A stretch of 64,000 bases of DNA from an uncultured SAR86 cluster bacterium (GTDB taxonomy: Bacteria > Pseudomonadota > Gammaproteobacteria > Magnimaribacterales > D2472), in contig CACNRI010000001.1 in assembly GCA_902622845.1 (NCBI GenBank), positions 300,678-364,677 of the forward strand. The letters are read 5' to 3'. The notes beneath the pieces were generated by a model. That model saw only the letters and a list, made by a program, of their open reading frames with translations. It was not told the origin of the DNA and did not search any database. Numbering within the stretch: the stretch's first letter is position 1; each line of letters begins with the position of its first letter. Positions 39,785-48,150 of the stretch are shown one piece after another. Made by a program: the position numbers and the translations under genes.

Positions 39785-41887
39785 GTGAGACAAGTATTAT
39801 TTTTAAGCTTAATCGCAGTCTGCGGTTTTTTCATTTCTGGCTCAGTTTCTGCACAAGATGCTGAAATAGAAGAAGTTGTGGTAAAAGGTAAAGTTCTTCA
39901 ATCAGATCAAGTTAATGCTCTGAAGACACCAACGCCTATTATTAATGTTCCCCAATCTCTAACAATTGTCACTGACGATGAGATGCTTGAGAAAGGCATG
40001 AGATCTATTGGAGACATAATTAGATATACTCCTGGTGTAAATACATCACAGGGTGAAGGGCATAGAGATGCCGTGGTTTTCAGAGGTGTAAGATCTACAG
40101 CTGACTTCTTCCAAGATGGCGCTAGAGATGATGTTCAATATTATCGTTCACTTTATAACGTGGAACAGGTTGAAATTTTAAGAGGGCCTAATGCACTTCT
40201 ATTTGGTAGAGGTGGAACAGGCGGAGCTCTTAACAGGGTTACAAAAAAAGCTATGGTCGGAGACGATTTTAGGACGATTAACCTGGGTATGGACTCTTTT
40301 GGAGCATTTGATGTTGCTGCTGATATAAACATGGATATGAGTGACACAATGGCTCTTCGTATAAATGTCCATAGTGATACCCTTGAAAATCATAGAGACT
40401 ATTATGAAGGCGATAGATTAGGCTTTAATCCAACTCTTAGATTGAAGTTAAGCTCTGATACAACACTAGATCTTTCATATGAGCATATTGATCATGAGAG
40501 ATTTATTGATAGAGGTATACCAACAGCTAATAATGAACCGGTAAAAGATTTTGCAGGCATTGTTTTCGGAGATAAAGACAATAATATCCATACTGTTGAA
40601 GCTTCTGTTTTTCGTGCAACCGTAAGTCATGTTTTCTCAGATACAAGAAAAGGAAACTTGTCTATGACATCAAATAGTTTCGAAAAGATGTATCAGAATA
40701 CTTATGCTGCATCACACACTGCCGGAAGCGGTGAAGTGACAATGGATGGTTATCATGATCCAACAGAGAGAGATAACTTTATACTTTCTGGTAGCTTAGT
40801 GAATGAACTTACTATTGGAAATACTACACATACGGTTCTTGCTGGTTTTGAAAGCATTGAAACAGAGAATAGTAACTTTAGATTTAACACTTACTGGACT
40901 TCAAAAGATTGCTCAGCAAGTGGTTATGATCAAGAGTCATTCAATATTACTGATCCAATGGACTTTACTGTAACCGCAGGCGGAGCTCCCACGTCAGTAG
41001 AATATACAAATCCTTGTTCCCTTAAATCAAGAACAGAGAGTGATATCAGCGTTGCTTCTTTCTTTATTCAGGATCAAGTTGATGTTACTGATAACTTAAT
41101 TCTTGTCCTGGGTGGAAGACATGACACTTTTGATGTGACTGTGGATGATATTAAGAATGGAACATCAGCAGCAAGAGAAGACAGCGAATTTTCTCCTAGA
41201 ATGGGACTAATATATAAACCTAGAGACACTGTATCTGTTTACTATAGTTATAGTGAAAGTTTTGCACCAAGATCTGGTGAACAGTACAAAAAACTTACAG
41301 GTGGATCTCCTGGCTCAGGTGAAACTTTACGACCTGACTATTTTGAGAATACTGAAGTAGGTGTAAAAGTAGACCTAACTTCTGATCTCAGCTTAACCGC
41401 AGCTTACTTTGACAGCAAAGCTGATAAGGCTGGTTATGATGGGTCAAGCGCTGAATATATAGTTGAAAGAGGTCTTGAAGTTAATGGAATGGAACTTGAG
41501 CTTAAAGGGAGAGTCAACGATAAGCTAGACCTCACTTTTGGCCTTTCAAATATCATAGATGCGAAGAATGGCACTAAAGACGCGAGAGAAGTTCCTGAAA
41601 CAACAGCCTCAATGTGGGCAAACGTTTCAATGAATCCTAAGCTTGGATGGGCTGTAGGTATTATGCATCAGGGCGACTCACTTATTAAGGATGGCGGTAC
41701 ACAAATGCTACCTGCTTATACAAGAGTTGATGCTGCGCTTTACTATATGCTTTCTGATGATTTCAGACTTCAGTTAAACATGGAAAATTTAACAGATAAG
41801 TTATATTTCCCTCATGCACACAGCACTCATCAAGTTTCAGTAGGAAGAGAAAGAAACGTAAGACTCTCTCTATCACGAAGCTTCTAA
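39785..41887 (+). CDS. TonB-dependent siderophore receptor
   Basis: The 700-residue outer-membrane receptor starts at GTG 39785, preceded by AGAGGT. It has a signal peptide ending VSAQD, a TonB-box-like EIEEVVVKG, a plug domain (TPIINVPQSLTIVTDDEM; LLFGRGGTGGALNRVTK), and a 22-strand barrel ending in a terminal Phe (LSLSRSF). The plug motif NVPQS and the late NLTDKLYF are typical of siderophore (FhuE/Fiu-like) receptors. The substrate is probably a ferric siderophore, possibly produced by other microbes since no siderophore synthesis genes are seen. Confidence 0.93.
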   Translation: MRQVLFLSLIAVCGFFISGSVSAQDAEIEEVVVKGKVLQSDQVNALKTPTPIINVPQSLTIVTDDEMLEKGMRSIGDIIRYTPGVNTSQGEGHRDAVVFRGVRSTADFFQDGARDDVQYYRSLYNVEQVEILRGPNALLFGRGGTGGALNRVTKKAMVGDDFRTINLGMDSFGAFDVAADINMDMSDTMALRINVHSDTLENHRDYYEGDRLGFNPTLRLKLSSDTTLDLSYEHIDHERFIDRGIPTANNEPVKDFAGIVFGDKDNNIHTVEASVFRATVSHVFSDTRKGNLSMTSNSFEKMYQNTYAASHTAGSGEVTMDGYHDPTERDNFILSGSLVNELTIGNTTHTVLAGFESIETENSNFRFNTYWTSKDCSASGYDQESFNITDPMDFTVTAGGAPTSVEYTNPCSLKSRTESDISVASFFIQDQVDVTDNLILVLGGRHDTFDVTVDDIKNGTSAAREDSEFSPRMGLIYKPRDTVSVYYSYSESFAPRSGEQYKKLTGGSPGSGETLRPDYFENTEVGVKVDLTSDLSLTAAYFDSKADKAGYDGSSAEYIVERGLEVNGMELELKGRVNDKLDLTFGLSNIIDAKNGTKDAREVPETTASMWANVSMNPKLGWAVGIMHQGDSLIKDGGTQMLPAYTRVDAALYYMLSDDFRLQLNMENLTDKLYFPHAHSTHQVSVGRERNVRLSLSRSF

Positions 41888-41980
41888 TTTTGAGGTTTAA
41901 TAAGTTTTAAGTTGAGGATAAAGAGTTAATCGGGCAATACTTCCTTTAATCACAAACCCTTTAGCTCTTCATTTAAAAAA

Positions 41981-41999
41981 AGGGCGACTTAGTCGCCCT
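41981..41999. terminator. GC-rich hairpin downstream of the TonB receptor
   Basis: AGGGCGACT and AGTCGCCCT form a perfect inverted repeat around one base, 94 bases past the receptor stop. An A-run precedes it and TAACTTAAGACTTTTT follows, so it could end transcription in either direction. Confidence 0.55.
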
Positions 42000-42080
42000 T
42001 AACTTAAGACTTTTTATAAATGATTAGAATGCAATATACTTTCCCCTTTTTTGACGGTTATTCTCTCTAATCATTCAAAA

Positions 42081-42105
42081 GGGTGGCTCTTTGGCCATCC
42101 TTTTT
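42081..42105 (+). terminator. Intrinsic terminator before the DUF2061 gene
   Basis: GGGTGGC-TCTTT-GGCCATCC followed directly by TTTTT forms a stable stem (one G-U pair) with a T-tract. It lies 218 bases past the receptor stop, and after a first hairpin at 41981. The two hairpins make it possible that a short separate RNA is made between them. Confidence 0.7.
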
Positions 42106-42152
42106 CATAATAAAATTTGTATTATTTAAATAAATCCATATAGAATCTAAAC

Positions 42153-42596
42153 ATGACTAAATATATTGTTAAAAGTTATTTAGCCCTGATAAACAGATTC
42201 GAAGCTTTCGCAAAGAATCTTGGGAGTTTTGGCCTTGCTGTAATATATACCGTAGGTCATATTTGGATAGCAATTCTCTGTGCTGCCTATATCTTTGATG
42301 CATCTTTAAATCTTGCAGCAGTTGATGCATTCATTGAACCAGTCATAAATGGGTTTTGGTTTTATGCACTGCATAAATTTTGTTCCGAAATCCTAGGGAA
42401 GCTCACTCTGACAATTGTATATACTGTCGGGCATATCTTTATTGCAACAATGTGTGCAGTAATTATATTTTCAGCTACTGTTAATCTTGCTGCTGTTGAT
42501 GCTTTTGTTGAACCAATAATTAATGCATTCTGGTTCTATTTTCTTCACAGCATTTATGGGTCATATAATCAAAAAAGAGAGGTTTCGTATGAATAA
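42153..42596 (+). CDS. Membrane protein with two DUF2061-like repeats
   Basis: A 147-residue protein made of two near copies of one unit: about residues 27-72 and 86-131. Each contains IYTVGHI(W/F)IA, then SLNLAAVDAF or TVNLAAVDAF, then (I/V)EP and FWFY with a following His. The pattern IEP...YxxH resembles DUF2061 membrane proteins, which usually hold one unit. Each unit gives two probable helices. The function is unknown. The next gene (PsiE-like) starts 8 bases before its stop. Confidence 0.65.
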   Translation: MTKYIVKSYLALINRFEAFAKNLGSFGLAVIYTVGHIWIAILCAAYIFDASLNLAAVDAFIEPVINGFWFYALHKFCSEILGKLTLTIVYTVGHIFIATMCAVIIFSATVNLAAVDAFVEPIINAFWFYFLHSIYGSYNQKREVSYE

Positions 42597-42999
42597 AAAG
42601 AGCAATCCAATTCAATCATCTATTTGGATAGTTGAGCAAGCAATACTTCTTTTGATAGCTGTAGCAACTATTGGAGCAACCATAATTGAGCTTGTGCGAA
42701 TATTTGATGTTATGACTGTAAACCTAAGTGATCTGTTTTTATTATTTATTTATGCTGAAGTGCTTGGAATGGTGGGGGTGTTTTATAGAGATAATAGAAT
42801 ACCAGTAACGCTACCTATAATTATTGCTATAACTGCCTTGACAAGAATGATAATTCTTCAGAGTAAGGGCTTAGATGCAATAAATATAATTTATGAGGCC
42901 TCTGGTATTTTATTATTATCAATAGCTGCATATATCATGAGCTTAAAAGATAAAAATAGTTTATCTAAATTAAAGATTCGTGAAGAAGAAAGTCAGTAA
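42589..42999 (+). CDS. PsiE-like phosphate-starvation membrane protein
   Basis: Start set at ATG 42589 because GAGAGG lies just ahead of it and the 22 extra residues of the longer frame overlap the previous gene. This gives 136 residues with four hydrophobic helices (AILLLIAVATIGATIIELV; LFLLFIYAEVLGMVGVFY; VTLPIIIAITALTRM). The pattern matches the PsiE family, whose E. coli member is induced by phosphate starvation. The biochemical role is unknown. Confidence 0.78.
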   Translation: MNKKSNPIQSSIWIVEQAILLLIAVATIGATIIELVRIFDVMTVNLSDLFLLFIYAEVLGMVGVFYRDNRIPVTLPIIIAITALTRMIILQSKGLDAINIIYEASGILLLSIAAYIMSLKDKNSLSKLKIREEESQ

Positions 43000-43004
43000 G
43001 TAAA

Positions 43005-43862
43005 TTGTCCACATCTTTTATTTTAAGCTTTCATTGCCCGGATAGATCAGGCATACAGTCAAAAATTTCTTCTCTATTATATGGCAATGATGCTTTTTTA
43101 ACTGATGTTCAATCTTATTCCGATGAAGATACACAATCTTTCTTTTCAAGAATCGTTTTTTCAGTTAACTCAAAGACGGTTATTAGTAAAATTAGTTCAC
43201 AGCTACAAACACTTGGCATCGAATTAGATATGGTCTGGACAATAGATGAACAAGAAAAAAAAGTAAAAACAGTAATTGCAGTTTCTAAATTGGGTCATTG
43301 TCTTAATGATCTTCTTTTCAGAGCAAAGTATAGAAATATGCCAATAGAAATTGTTGGAGTCGTCTCAAATCATGAAGATTTTAGAGAGATTGTCGAATTT
43401 AATAACATCCCATTTCACTTTCTTCCAATAGAAAAAAATCTGGATTCAAAGAGAAAGCAAGAATCTCTGTTTCAAAAGGTTGTAGATGACGCAGGGGCAG
43501 AAATGATTGTTCTAGCAAGATATATGCAAATTTTAACAGAAGACTTGAGCAATAAATGGTTTGGAAAATGTATAAACATCCACCACAGCTTTCTTCCAAG
43601 TTTTAAAGGAGCAAATCCTTATGAGCAGGCCTTTTCTAAAGGCGTAAAGCTAATTGGGGCAACAGCGCACTTTGTAACCCCGGATTTAGATGAAGGACCA
43701 ATAATTGAGCAGAATATTGAGAGAATAAGTCACTATGACAATATTGATGATCTTATTAGGAAAGGTAATGATATCGAATCGATCGTCCTAGCAAGAGCTG
43801 TTAGGTGGCACGCAGAAAAAAGGGTGCTTATAAATGGAAACAAAACCGTTGTCTTCACCTAA
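43005..43862 (+). CDS. purU: Formyltetrahydrofolate deformylase
   Basis: A 285-residue protein with an N-terminal ACT domain (ILSFHCPDRSGIQSKISSLLYG) and a C-terminal formyltransferase-fold hydrolase. The catalytic block is INIHHSFLPSFKGANPYEQAF, and LDEGPII carries the catalytic Asp. It hydrolyses 10-formyl-THF to formate and THF. The start is TTG at 43005, 5 bases after the PsiE stop. Together with the MetF-like and GcvT-like genes 600 bases away on the other strand it makes a one-carbon cluster. Confidence 0.93.
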   Translation: MSTSFILSFHCPDRSGIQSKISSLLYGNDAFLTDVQSYSDEDTQSFFSRIVFSVNSKTVISKISSQLQTLGIELDMVWTIDEQEKKVKTVIAVSKLGHCLNDLLFRAKYRNMPIEIVGVVSNHEDFREIVEFNNIPFHFLPIEKNLDSKRKQESLFQKVVDDAGAEMIVLARYMQILTEDLSNKWFGKCINIHHSFLPSFKGANPYEQAFSKGVKLIGATAHFVTPDLDEGPIIEQNIERISHYDNIDDLIRKGNDIESIVLARAVRWHAEKRVLINGNKTVVFT

Positions 43863-43920
43863 GACATAAAAATTTTCAAAATTTCTTTAATTAAAATTTT
43901 TTTTTCGCTAATATAAATAT

Positions 43921-44316
43921 GTGAGGAAACCAAGTATATTTAGACGAATCATTTTGTTCATTGTTGATACTTGGAGAGTTGTCATGGATGTTAAATATAA
44001 TCCATTGAAGCATATTCCAGATCCAAGCTTACAAGCTTATTTTATGCTTGTATTATTTACGATTTGGAGTGTTGCATTTGGATTAATTGCAATCTTCTGG
44101 TTGGGCTTTATTGGATATAATATTATGACTAGTATCATTGTGCATCTCTCCATAATTATCCCATTAGTTTTTACAAATGCGGTTTTTATAGATGCTGAAA
44201 GAGATGGTGAAAACTGGTTAGAGGAATGGCGTGCTGAGCAATCAAGATATAAACTCTTTGTAAATAGGATTAGAACTAAAAACTTAGTTTTGTGGAACCC
44301 TTTTAAAGAAGCTTAA
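43921..44316 (+). CDS. Small two-helix membrane protein of unknown function
   Basis: A 131-residue protein (GTG start at 43921) with two hydrophobic helices, FMLVLFTIWSVAFGLIAIFW and SIIVHLSIIIPLVFTNAVF. Both ends are basic or aromatic-rich: RRIILFIVDTWRVVMDVKYN and ENWLEEWRAEQSRYKLF. No family is recognised. An A/T-rich 58-base gap separates it from purU. The tRNA-Ala gene follows 14 bases later on the other strand. Confidence 0.65.
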   Translation: MRKPSIFRRIILFIVDTWRVVMDVKYNPLKHIPDPSLQAYFMLVLFTIWSVAFGLIAIFWLGFIGYNIMTSIIVHLSIIIPLVFTNAVFIDAERDGENWLEEWRAEQSRYKLFVNRIRTKNLVLWNPFKEA

Positions 44317-44330
44317 TATCAGAATTTAAA

Positions 44331-44406
44331 TGGTGGAGCTACGCGGGATCGAACCGCGGACCCCCTGCTTGCAAAGCAGGTGCTCTCCCAGCTGAGCTAT
44401 AGCCCC
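44331..44406 (-). tRNA. tRNA-Ala (TGC anticodon)
   Basis: On the minus strand, GGGGCTA opens the acceptor stem and TAGCTCC closes it, with an encoded CCA. The D arm is AGCTCAGCTGGGAGAGC, the anticodon stem-loop is CCTGC-TTTGCAA-GCAGG with anticodon TGC, and the T arm is CGCGG-TTCGATC-CCGCG. It is isolated, about 16 kb from tRNA-Ile(GAT), although in many gammaproteobacteria the two sit together in the rRNA spacer. Confidence 0.97.
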
Positions 44407-44460
44407 ACATTAATTTGCATATTGTATATATATTAAGCAAATAAAAAAAGAAAAAGAGAT

Positions 44461-45321
44461 TTAGGTGAAAGTATTGATTATATTTGCAGACTGAGTTTCA
44501 CAATTAGGACCCATCAGATGGACTCCATCAATACCAGGAAGATCTTTGATCTGGTCAATGAGCTCAATACATATTTTCTCACCTTCTGAAATTGGATCCT
44601 CACTCTTATCTAATCGATCTATGATCTCATCAGAGATATTTATCCCCCAAAGATTCTTTCTCATCCAATCTGCTTGTCTTGCAGACTTCAAAGGACCCAT
44701 ACCAACTAATACTTTCCAAGAACTGTTTTTCCCATTATTTAGGAGTAGATCTGAATAGAACTTAATAACCTCTATATCAAAGCAATATTGAGTTTGGACA
44801 AACTTAGCACCTGAATTTATTTTTGATATCAGGGAATTAACTGCCTCTGGCTTAGACTGATGGGTATATAAATCATCTGCAGCCCCAGCATATATTTCTT
44901 TTGTTGCGGCAATTTCCGTTCCATCTGTTATTTTTCCTGAATTTAATATATTTATAAGCTCAATAAGAGAGGCACCATTAAATTCATTTACTGCTTTAGG
45001 GCCATTCTCACTAGGCTGATCGCCTGTTAAACAAAGGATCTTATTTATATCTATAGACGCAGCTCCAATTATTTCAGACTCAATGGCAATCCTATTCCTA
45101 TCCCTTCCTGTTAATTGCAGAATAACGTCTAGTCCTTTCTTCTTAATCTCTGATGCAACAAGAATACTTGATAATTTAGTTTTACAGTTTGGTGAATCGG
45201 TAATATTTACAGCATCTGCTAAACCAATTAAAGGAATAATTTTACTGATACTACTTCCCAAATCCATAGAAAGGTCTGGTGTTGTTTCCGCAGTAAAAAT
45301 TAATTCTTTATCACTAAACAT
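44461..45321 (-). CDS. Methylenetetrahydrofolate reductase-like protein
   Basis: The 286-residue protein is a flavin TIM barrel of the MetF family: FTAETTPDLSMDLGSS, ADAVNITDSPNCKTK, LQLTGRDRNR, LCLTGDQP, and FVQTQYCFDIEVIKFY. It interconverts 5,10-methylene-THF and 5-methyl-THF. It differs from classical E. coli MetF in the N-terminal block (the DSP region is ITDSPN) and lies 2 bases after a GcvT-family methyltransferase gene. This suggests it oxidises methyl-THF made by that enzyme rather than supplying methionine synthesis. Confidence 0.87.
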   Translation of the reverse strand: MFSDKELIFTAETTPDLSMDLGSSISKIIPLIGLADAVNITDSPNCKTKLSSILVASEIKKKGLDVILQLTGRDRNRIAIESEIIGAASIDINKILCLTGDQPSENGPKAVNEFNGASLIELINILNSGKITDGTEIAATKEIYAGAADDLYTHQSKPEAVNSLISKINSGAKFVQTQYCFDIEVIKFYSDLLLNNGKNSSWKVLVGMGPLKSARQADWMRKNLWGINISDEIIDRLDKSEDPISEGEKICIELIDQIKDLPGIDGVHLMGPNCETQSANIINTFT

Positions 45322-45323
45322 TT

Positions 45324-46445
45324 CTAACCCGTTGGAATATTTTTTTCTTTATCATGGAAAGGTAAGTCACATATCTTAACATCATGAATGCCCGTACTAT
45401 TTTTTAATTTGACTTCACCAACATTCTCTAAATCACAGTTTAGTTGCACAATAGCAATACCTGTTCCAAGAAAAGGAGACCACGCACCAGCTGTTACAGA
45501 TCCAATAACTTTTCCATCAAGTGAAAGCAATTCGTCATCAACAATCGGTTTTTCAGAAGGACACTTTATGCCCTTAATTTTTATAGGACTTTTCTCTTTT
45601 TTAACTAACGCATCTCTTCCGATAAAGTCACTTTTATCAAAATCTATAAACTTTTGTAATCCAAGATCAAAAGGATCAAACCTTTGATCAAAATCTGTCC
45701 CATAATCTAGTATTCCAGCCTCAATCCTTCTTATATGCATTGACGCAATATCTGAAGCAATGAGCCTCTCTTCTTTTCCAGCTTCAAGGAGATAATTCCA
45801 CAGCTCTTCTCCTGAAAAACTATCTCCATCTGAATATAGTTCGAAACCTTTTTCTCCAGTCCAACCAGATCGGGAAACATAAAAATCTTTATCAAGTATT
45901 CTTACCTTAGAACAGGAATAATATGTAAATTCTTCTAAATCTATATCAGAAATTTTTGAGAGAATATCTAGCGATGTCGGCCCCTGGATTTGAAGAACCC
46001 AAGAGTTAAAGTCTTCTATTTTTACATCAAGATTGCCGATATTTGCAGTTGCCCAGTTTATGAAATCACCATTTGCTTGAACATAAATGAATTCATCTTC
46101 ACCAGGATGCATCAAAACTCCATCCATCAATATTCCACCATCATGATTGCATGCGAACGCATATACAGCTCTGCCAGTTTTTATCTTATCAATATTTCTG
46201 GTAAATATTTTTTCTAAGAACTTTTTCTGATCCTTACCAGTTATTCTCAGAGGAGTTTCAGGCACATCATACAAGCAACAGTATTTTCGAAGATGCCTGT
46301 AATGATCTTGGTCATCATATCCACAGCTAAGAGGATATAACCTATTGTTATAGACTCCATAAAGAACATCTTCGTGATGATAACAGTTAAAAAAAGGAGA
46401 CCTGAGGAATCTACGATCTGATATTACTAAGTTTGAATTCTTCAT
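45324..46445 (-). CDS. GcvT-family THF-dependent methyl/aminomethyltransferase (DmdA/GcvT-like)
   Basis: A protein of 373 residues from ATG 46445; a TTG 12 bases upstream would add four residues. It has the GcvT/YgfZ fold signs: FLEKIFTRNIDKIKTGRAVYA, WVLQIQGPTSLDIL, SRSGWTGEKGFELY, RRIEAGILDYGTDF, and SVTAGAWSPFLGTGIAIV. Relatives include glycine cleavage T protein, DMSP demethylase DmdA and other demethylases that load a methyl group on THF. No gcvH or gcvP is nearby, so glycine cleavage is less likely. The coupled MetF-like gene suggests a catabolic demethylation. The exact substrate is not known. Confidence 0.78.
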   Translation of the reverse strand: MKNSNLVISDRRFLRSPFFNCYHHEDVLYGVYNNRLYPLSCGYDDQDHYRHLRKYCCLYDVPETPLRITGKDQKKFLEKIFTRNIDKIKTGRAVYAFACNHDGGILMDGVLMHPGEDEFIYVQANGDFINWATANIGNLDVKIEDFNSWVLQIQGPTSLDILSKISDIDLEEFTYYSCSKVRILDKDFYVSRSGWTGEKGFELYSDGDSFSGEELWNYLLEAGKEERLIASDIASMHIRRIEAGILDYGTDFDQRFDPFDLGLQKFIDFDKSDFIGRDALVKKEKSPIKIKGIKCPSEKPIVDDELLSLDGKVIGSVTAGAWSPFLGTGIAIVQLNCDLENVGEVKLKNSTGIHDVKICDLPFHDKEKNIPTG

Positions 46446-47661
46446 ATTTGCCAGCAAAAGTTATTTGATAAAAAAAGAATAATATATTTATCAAACTAGT
46501 AAATAATGTAAATTGCGTAGCAAGAGCTTGAAGAGGGACTAGGCCAGACAAACAAACAATCAAAATAGCTAAATTAAAGGTACCCACACTTAGAAGTGCA
46601 AAAGGGCTATTTTGCATCAATAATGCAGTTATTGTTGGAATGACAACCAAAATGGCGCCAAAAATTGCTACCTGCTCATATGAAAAGCTATTTATATTTA
46701 GAAATAATGAATTAGAAATCAAAATCATCGCTAGCATCTGTATTGCAGCAAAGACTTTGGTTGAAGTTGACATAAAAGGATTATATTTATTCTTTAAATC
46801 AACTGGCTTGCTTGGATACTTTTCTTCAACATCACTTGGACGCCAATAAGTTGGGGCATACCAAACTTTAAATTTATCAGAGAGTTTTTTAGTTCTCATA
46901 GAATCCAAGAACATATTGTAGAAAACTTGAAAATTTGCCCAGACTGGATTCCAGCTATTTAATGCTTTAACAGTTCCATATACGGGCTTAATATCATCTT
47001 TTTCTTCGATGTAAGTCCCAAAGATTCTGTCCCATATAATAAAGACGCCTCCATAGTTTGCATCAATATATTCAGGATTTTTTGCATGATGAACTCTATG
47101 ATTCGATGGAGTAATGAAAATCTTTTCCAACCAGCCTAGTTTAGGAATATGTTCAGTATGAACCCAGTATTGATATAGAAGATTAATTCCACCCACTGTT
47201 GCAAATACTTCCGCAGGTATCCCAACAACCATCATAGGAACATAAAACATCCATTTCCAAAGGAAGCCTGTACTTGTCTGCCTCAAAGCTGTAGCTAGGT
47301 TATATTCTTCACCATGGTGATGAACAACATGCGTAGCCCACAAGATTTTTATTTCGTGGTGCAGTCTATGTTGGATATAGTAGGTTAGGTCATACATTAA
47401 GAAAGCTATAACCCAAGTTACCCAGCTATCCAATGGAAGCAGTTTAAGATTGAAGGTTGTAGCTGCTAACGTAAAAAGGAAAGCATTAAAGCCTAGATTC
47501 AGTATAACTGGGAACCTGCTAATTAGACCGATAGAGATACTAACAAAAGTATCATTAATTCTATATGTATTATTTTTAACAATGAGACCATAGATGAATT
47601 CTATTATTATTAATAGAAAAAAAACTGGTATCGCATAAAAGATTAATACTGATTTATCCAT
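46411..47661 (-). CDS. Sterol desaturase/fatty acid hydroxylase family membrane protein
   Basis: A 416-residue protein with several hydrophobic helices and the histidine boxes of the diiron membrane hydroxylases: HRLHHE, HVVHHHGEEYN, and NHRVHHAKN. WDRIFGTY follows as in related proteins. It may hydroxylate or desaturate a lipid, or act as an alkylglycerol-monooxygenase-like ether-lipid enzyme. The 3' end overlaps the start of the GcvT-like gene by 35 bases, so the genes are likely co-transcribed. Confidence 0.85.
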   Translation of the reverse strand: MDKSVLIFYAIPVFFLLIIIEFIYGLIVKNNTYRINDTFVSISIGLISRFPVILNLGFNAFLFTLAATTFNLKLLPLDSWVTWVIAFLMYDLTYYIQHRLHHEIKILWATHVVHHHGEEYNLATALRQTSTGFLWKWMFYVPMMVVGIPAEVFATVGGINLLYQYWVHTEHIPKLGWLEKIFITPSNHRVHHAKNPEYIDANYGGVFIIWDRIFGTYIEEKDDIKPVYGTVKALNSWNPVWANFQVFYNMFLDSMRTKKLSDKFKVWYAPTYWRPSDVEEKYPSKPVDLKNKYNPFMSTSTKVFAAIQMLAMILISNSLFLNINSFSYEQVAIFGAILVVIPTITALLMQNSPFALLSVGTFNLAILIVCLSGLVPLQALATQFTLFTSLINILFFFYQITFAGKYEEFKLSNIRS

Positions 47662-47766
47662 AAAATTATTTTAAATGTTTTCTAATCAAAAATCTAAGTT
47701 GAAAGGCTTTCCTTAAACCTAGGATCAAAAAGTATACACGTTATTCCACTTAAATAAAAAAGGAAG

Positions 47767-48132
47767 CTAGTCTTCTTTAGATAAAATTAATAATCCGGCT
47801 AGGATACCCAAATTCTTCACAAAATTTTGTGTCTCATGAGCTTGATTTGGGTCTCCATTTAAGTTCCAAAAATCATGAATATAAAAGTTTATGAGTAAGG
47901 TAGTTATTACTAAGCCAATAGAGCTTATTTTTAAATGTTTTCCAAAAATAATAAATGATCCTAGTAAAATCTGAGTAGCTGCCACAATAGACAAAGAAAA
48001 AACGGGGAAGGGTACTTCTTTTGAAATAACAACATCTAAGTTTGCTGAAAAAAGGAATACTTTTGCAATTCCTGGTAGTAGGAAATATATGCCAATTAGT
48101 ACTCTTCCTATCAAGAAAAGATTAATAGACAT
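47767..48132 (-). CDS. DoxX-like membrane protein
   Basis: A 121-residue protein with four hydrophobic segments (FLIGRVLIGIYFLLPGIAKV; LSIVAATQILLGSFIIF; IGLVITTLLINFYIHDF; LGILAGLLILS). GRVLIGIYFLLPGIAKV fits the DoxX/DoxD-like family. It follows the DUF305/LVIVD gene by 18 bases in the same direction, at the end of a probable operon running from 55133. It is distinct in sequence from the DoxX at 39.3 kb. Confidence 0.72.
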   Translation of the reverse strand: MSINLFLIGRVLIGIYFLLPGIAKVFLFSANLDVVISKEVPFPVFSLSIVAATQILLGSFIIFGKHLKISSIGLVITTLLINFYIHDFWNLNGDPNQAHETQNFVKNLGILAGLLILSKED

Positions 48133-48150
48133 ATCTATTAGCTATAGCTA

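Noticed and set aside
42523..42588. Longer start for the PsiE-like gene
   Set aside because: The extra 22 residues overlap the previous gene and the ATG at 42589 has a GAGAGG ribosome-binding site.
45324..46445. Naming the GcvT-like gene dmdA
   Set aside because: Motifs fit the wider GcvT family; without a tree or identity values DMSP demethylase cannot be told from other THF-dependent methyltransferases.
46446..46457. TTG start of the GcvT-like gene four codons upstream
   Set aside because: The ATG at 46445 is the more likely start; there is no ribosome-binding site evidence for the TTG, though it is not excluded.
47662..47766. A promoter for the sterol-desaturase gene (TATACT-like box near 47735 on minus)
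   Set aside because: No convincing -35 box at the right spacing; in DNA this AT-rich such boxes are common by chance.
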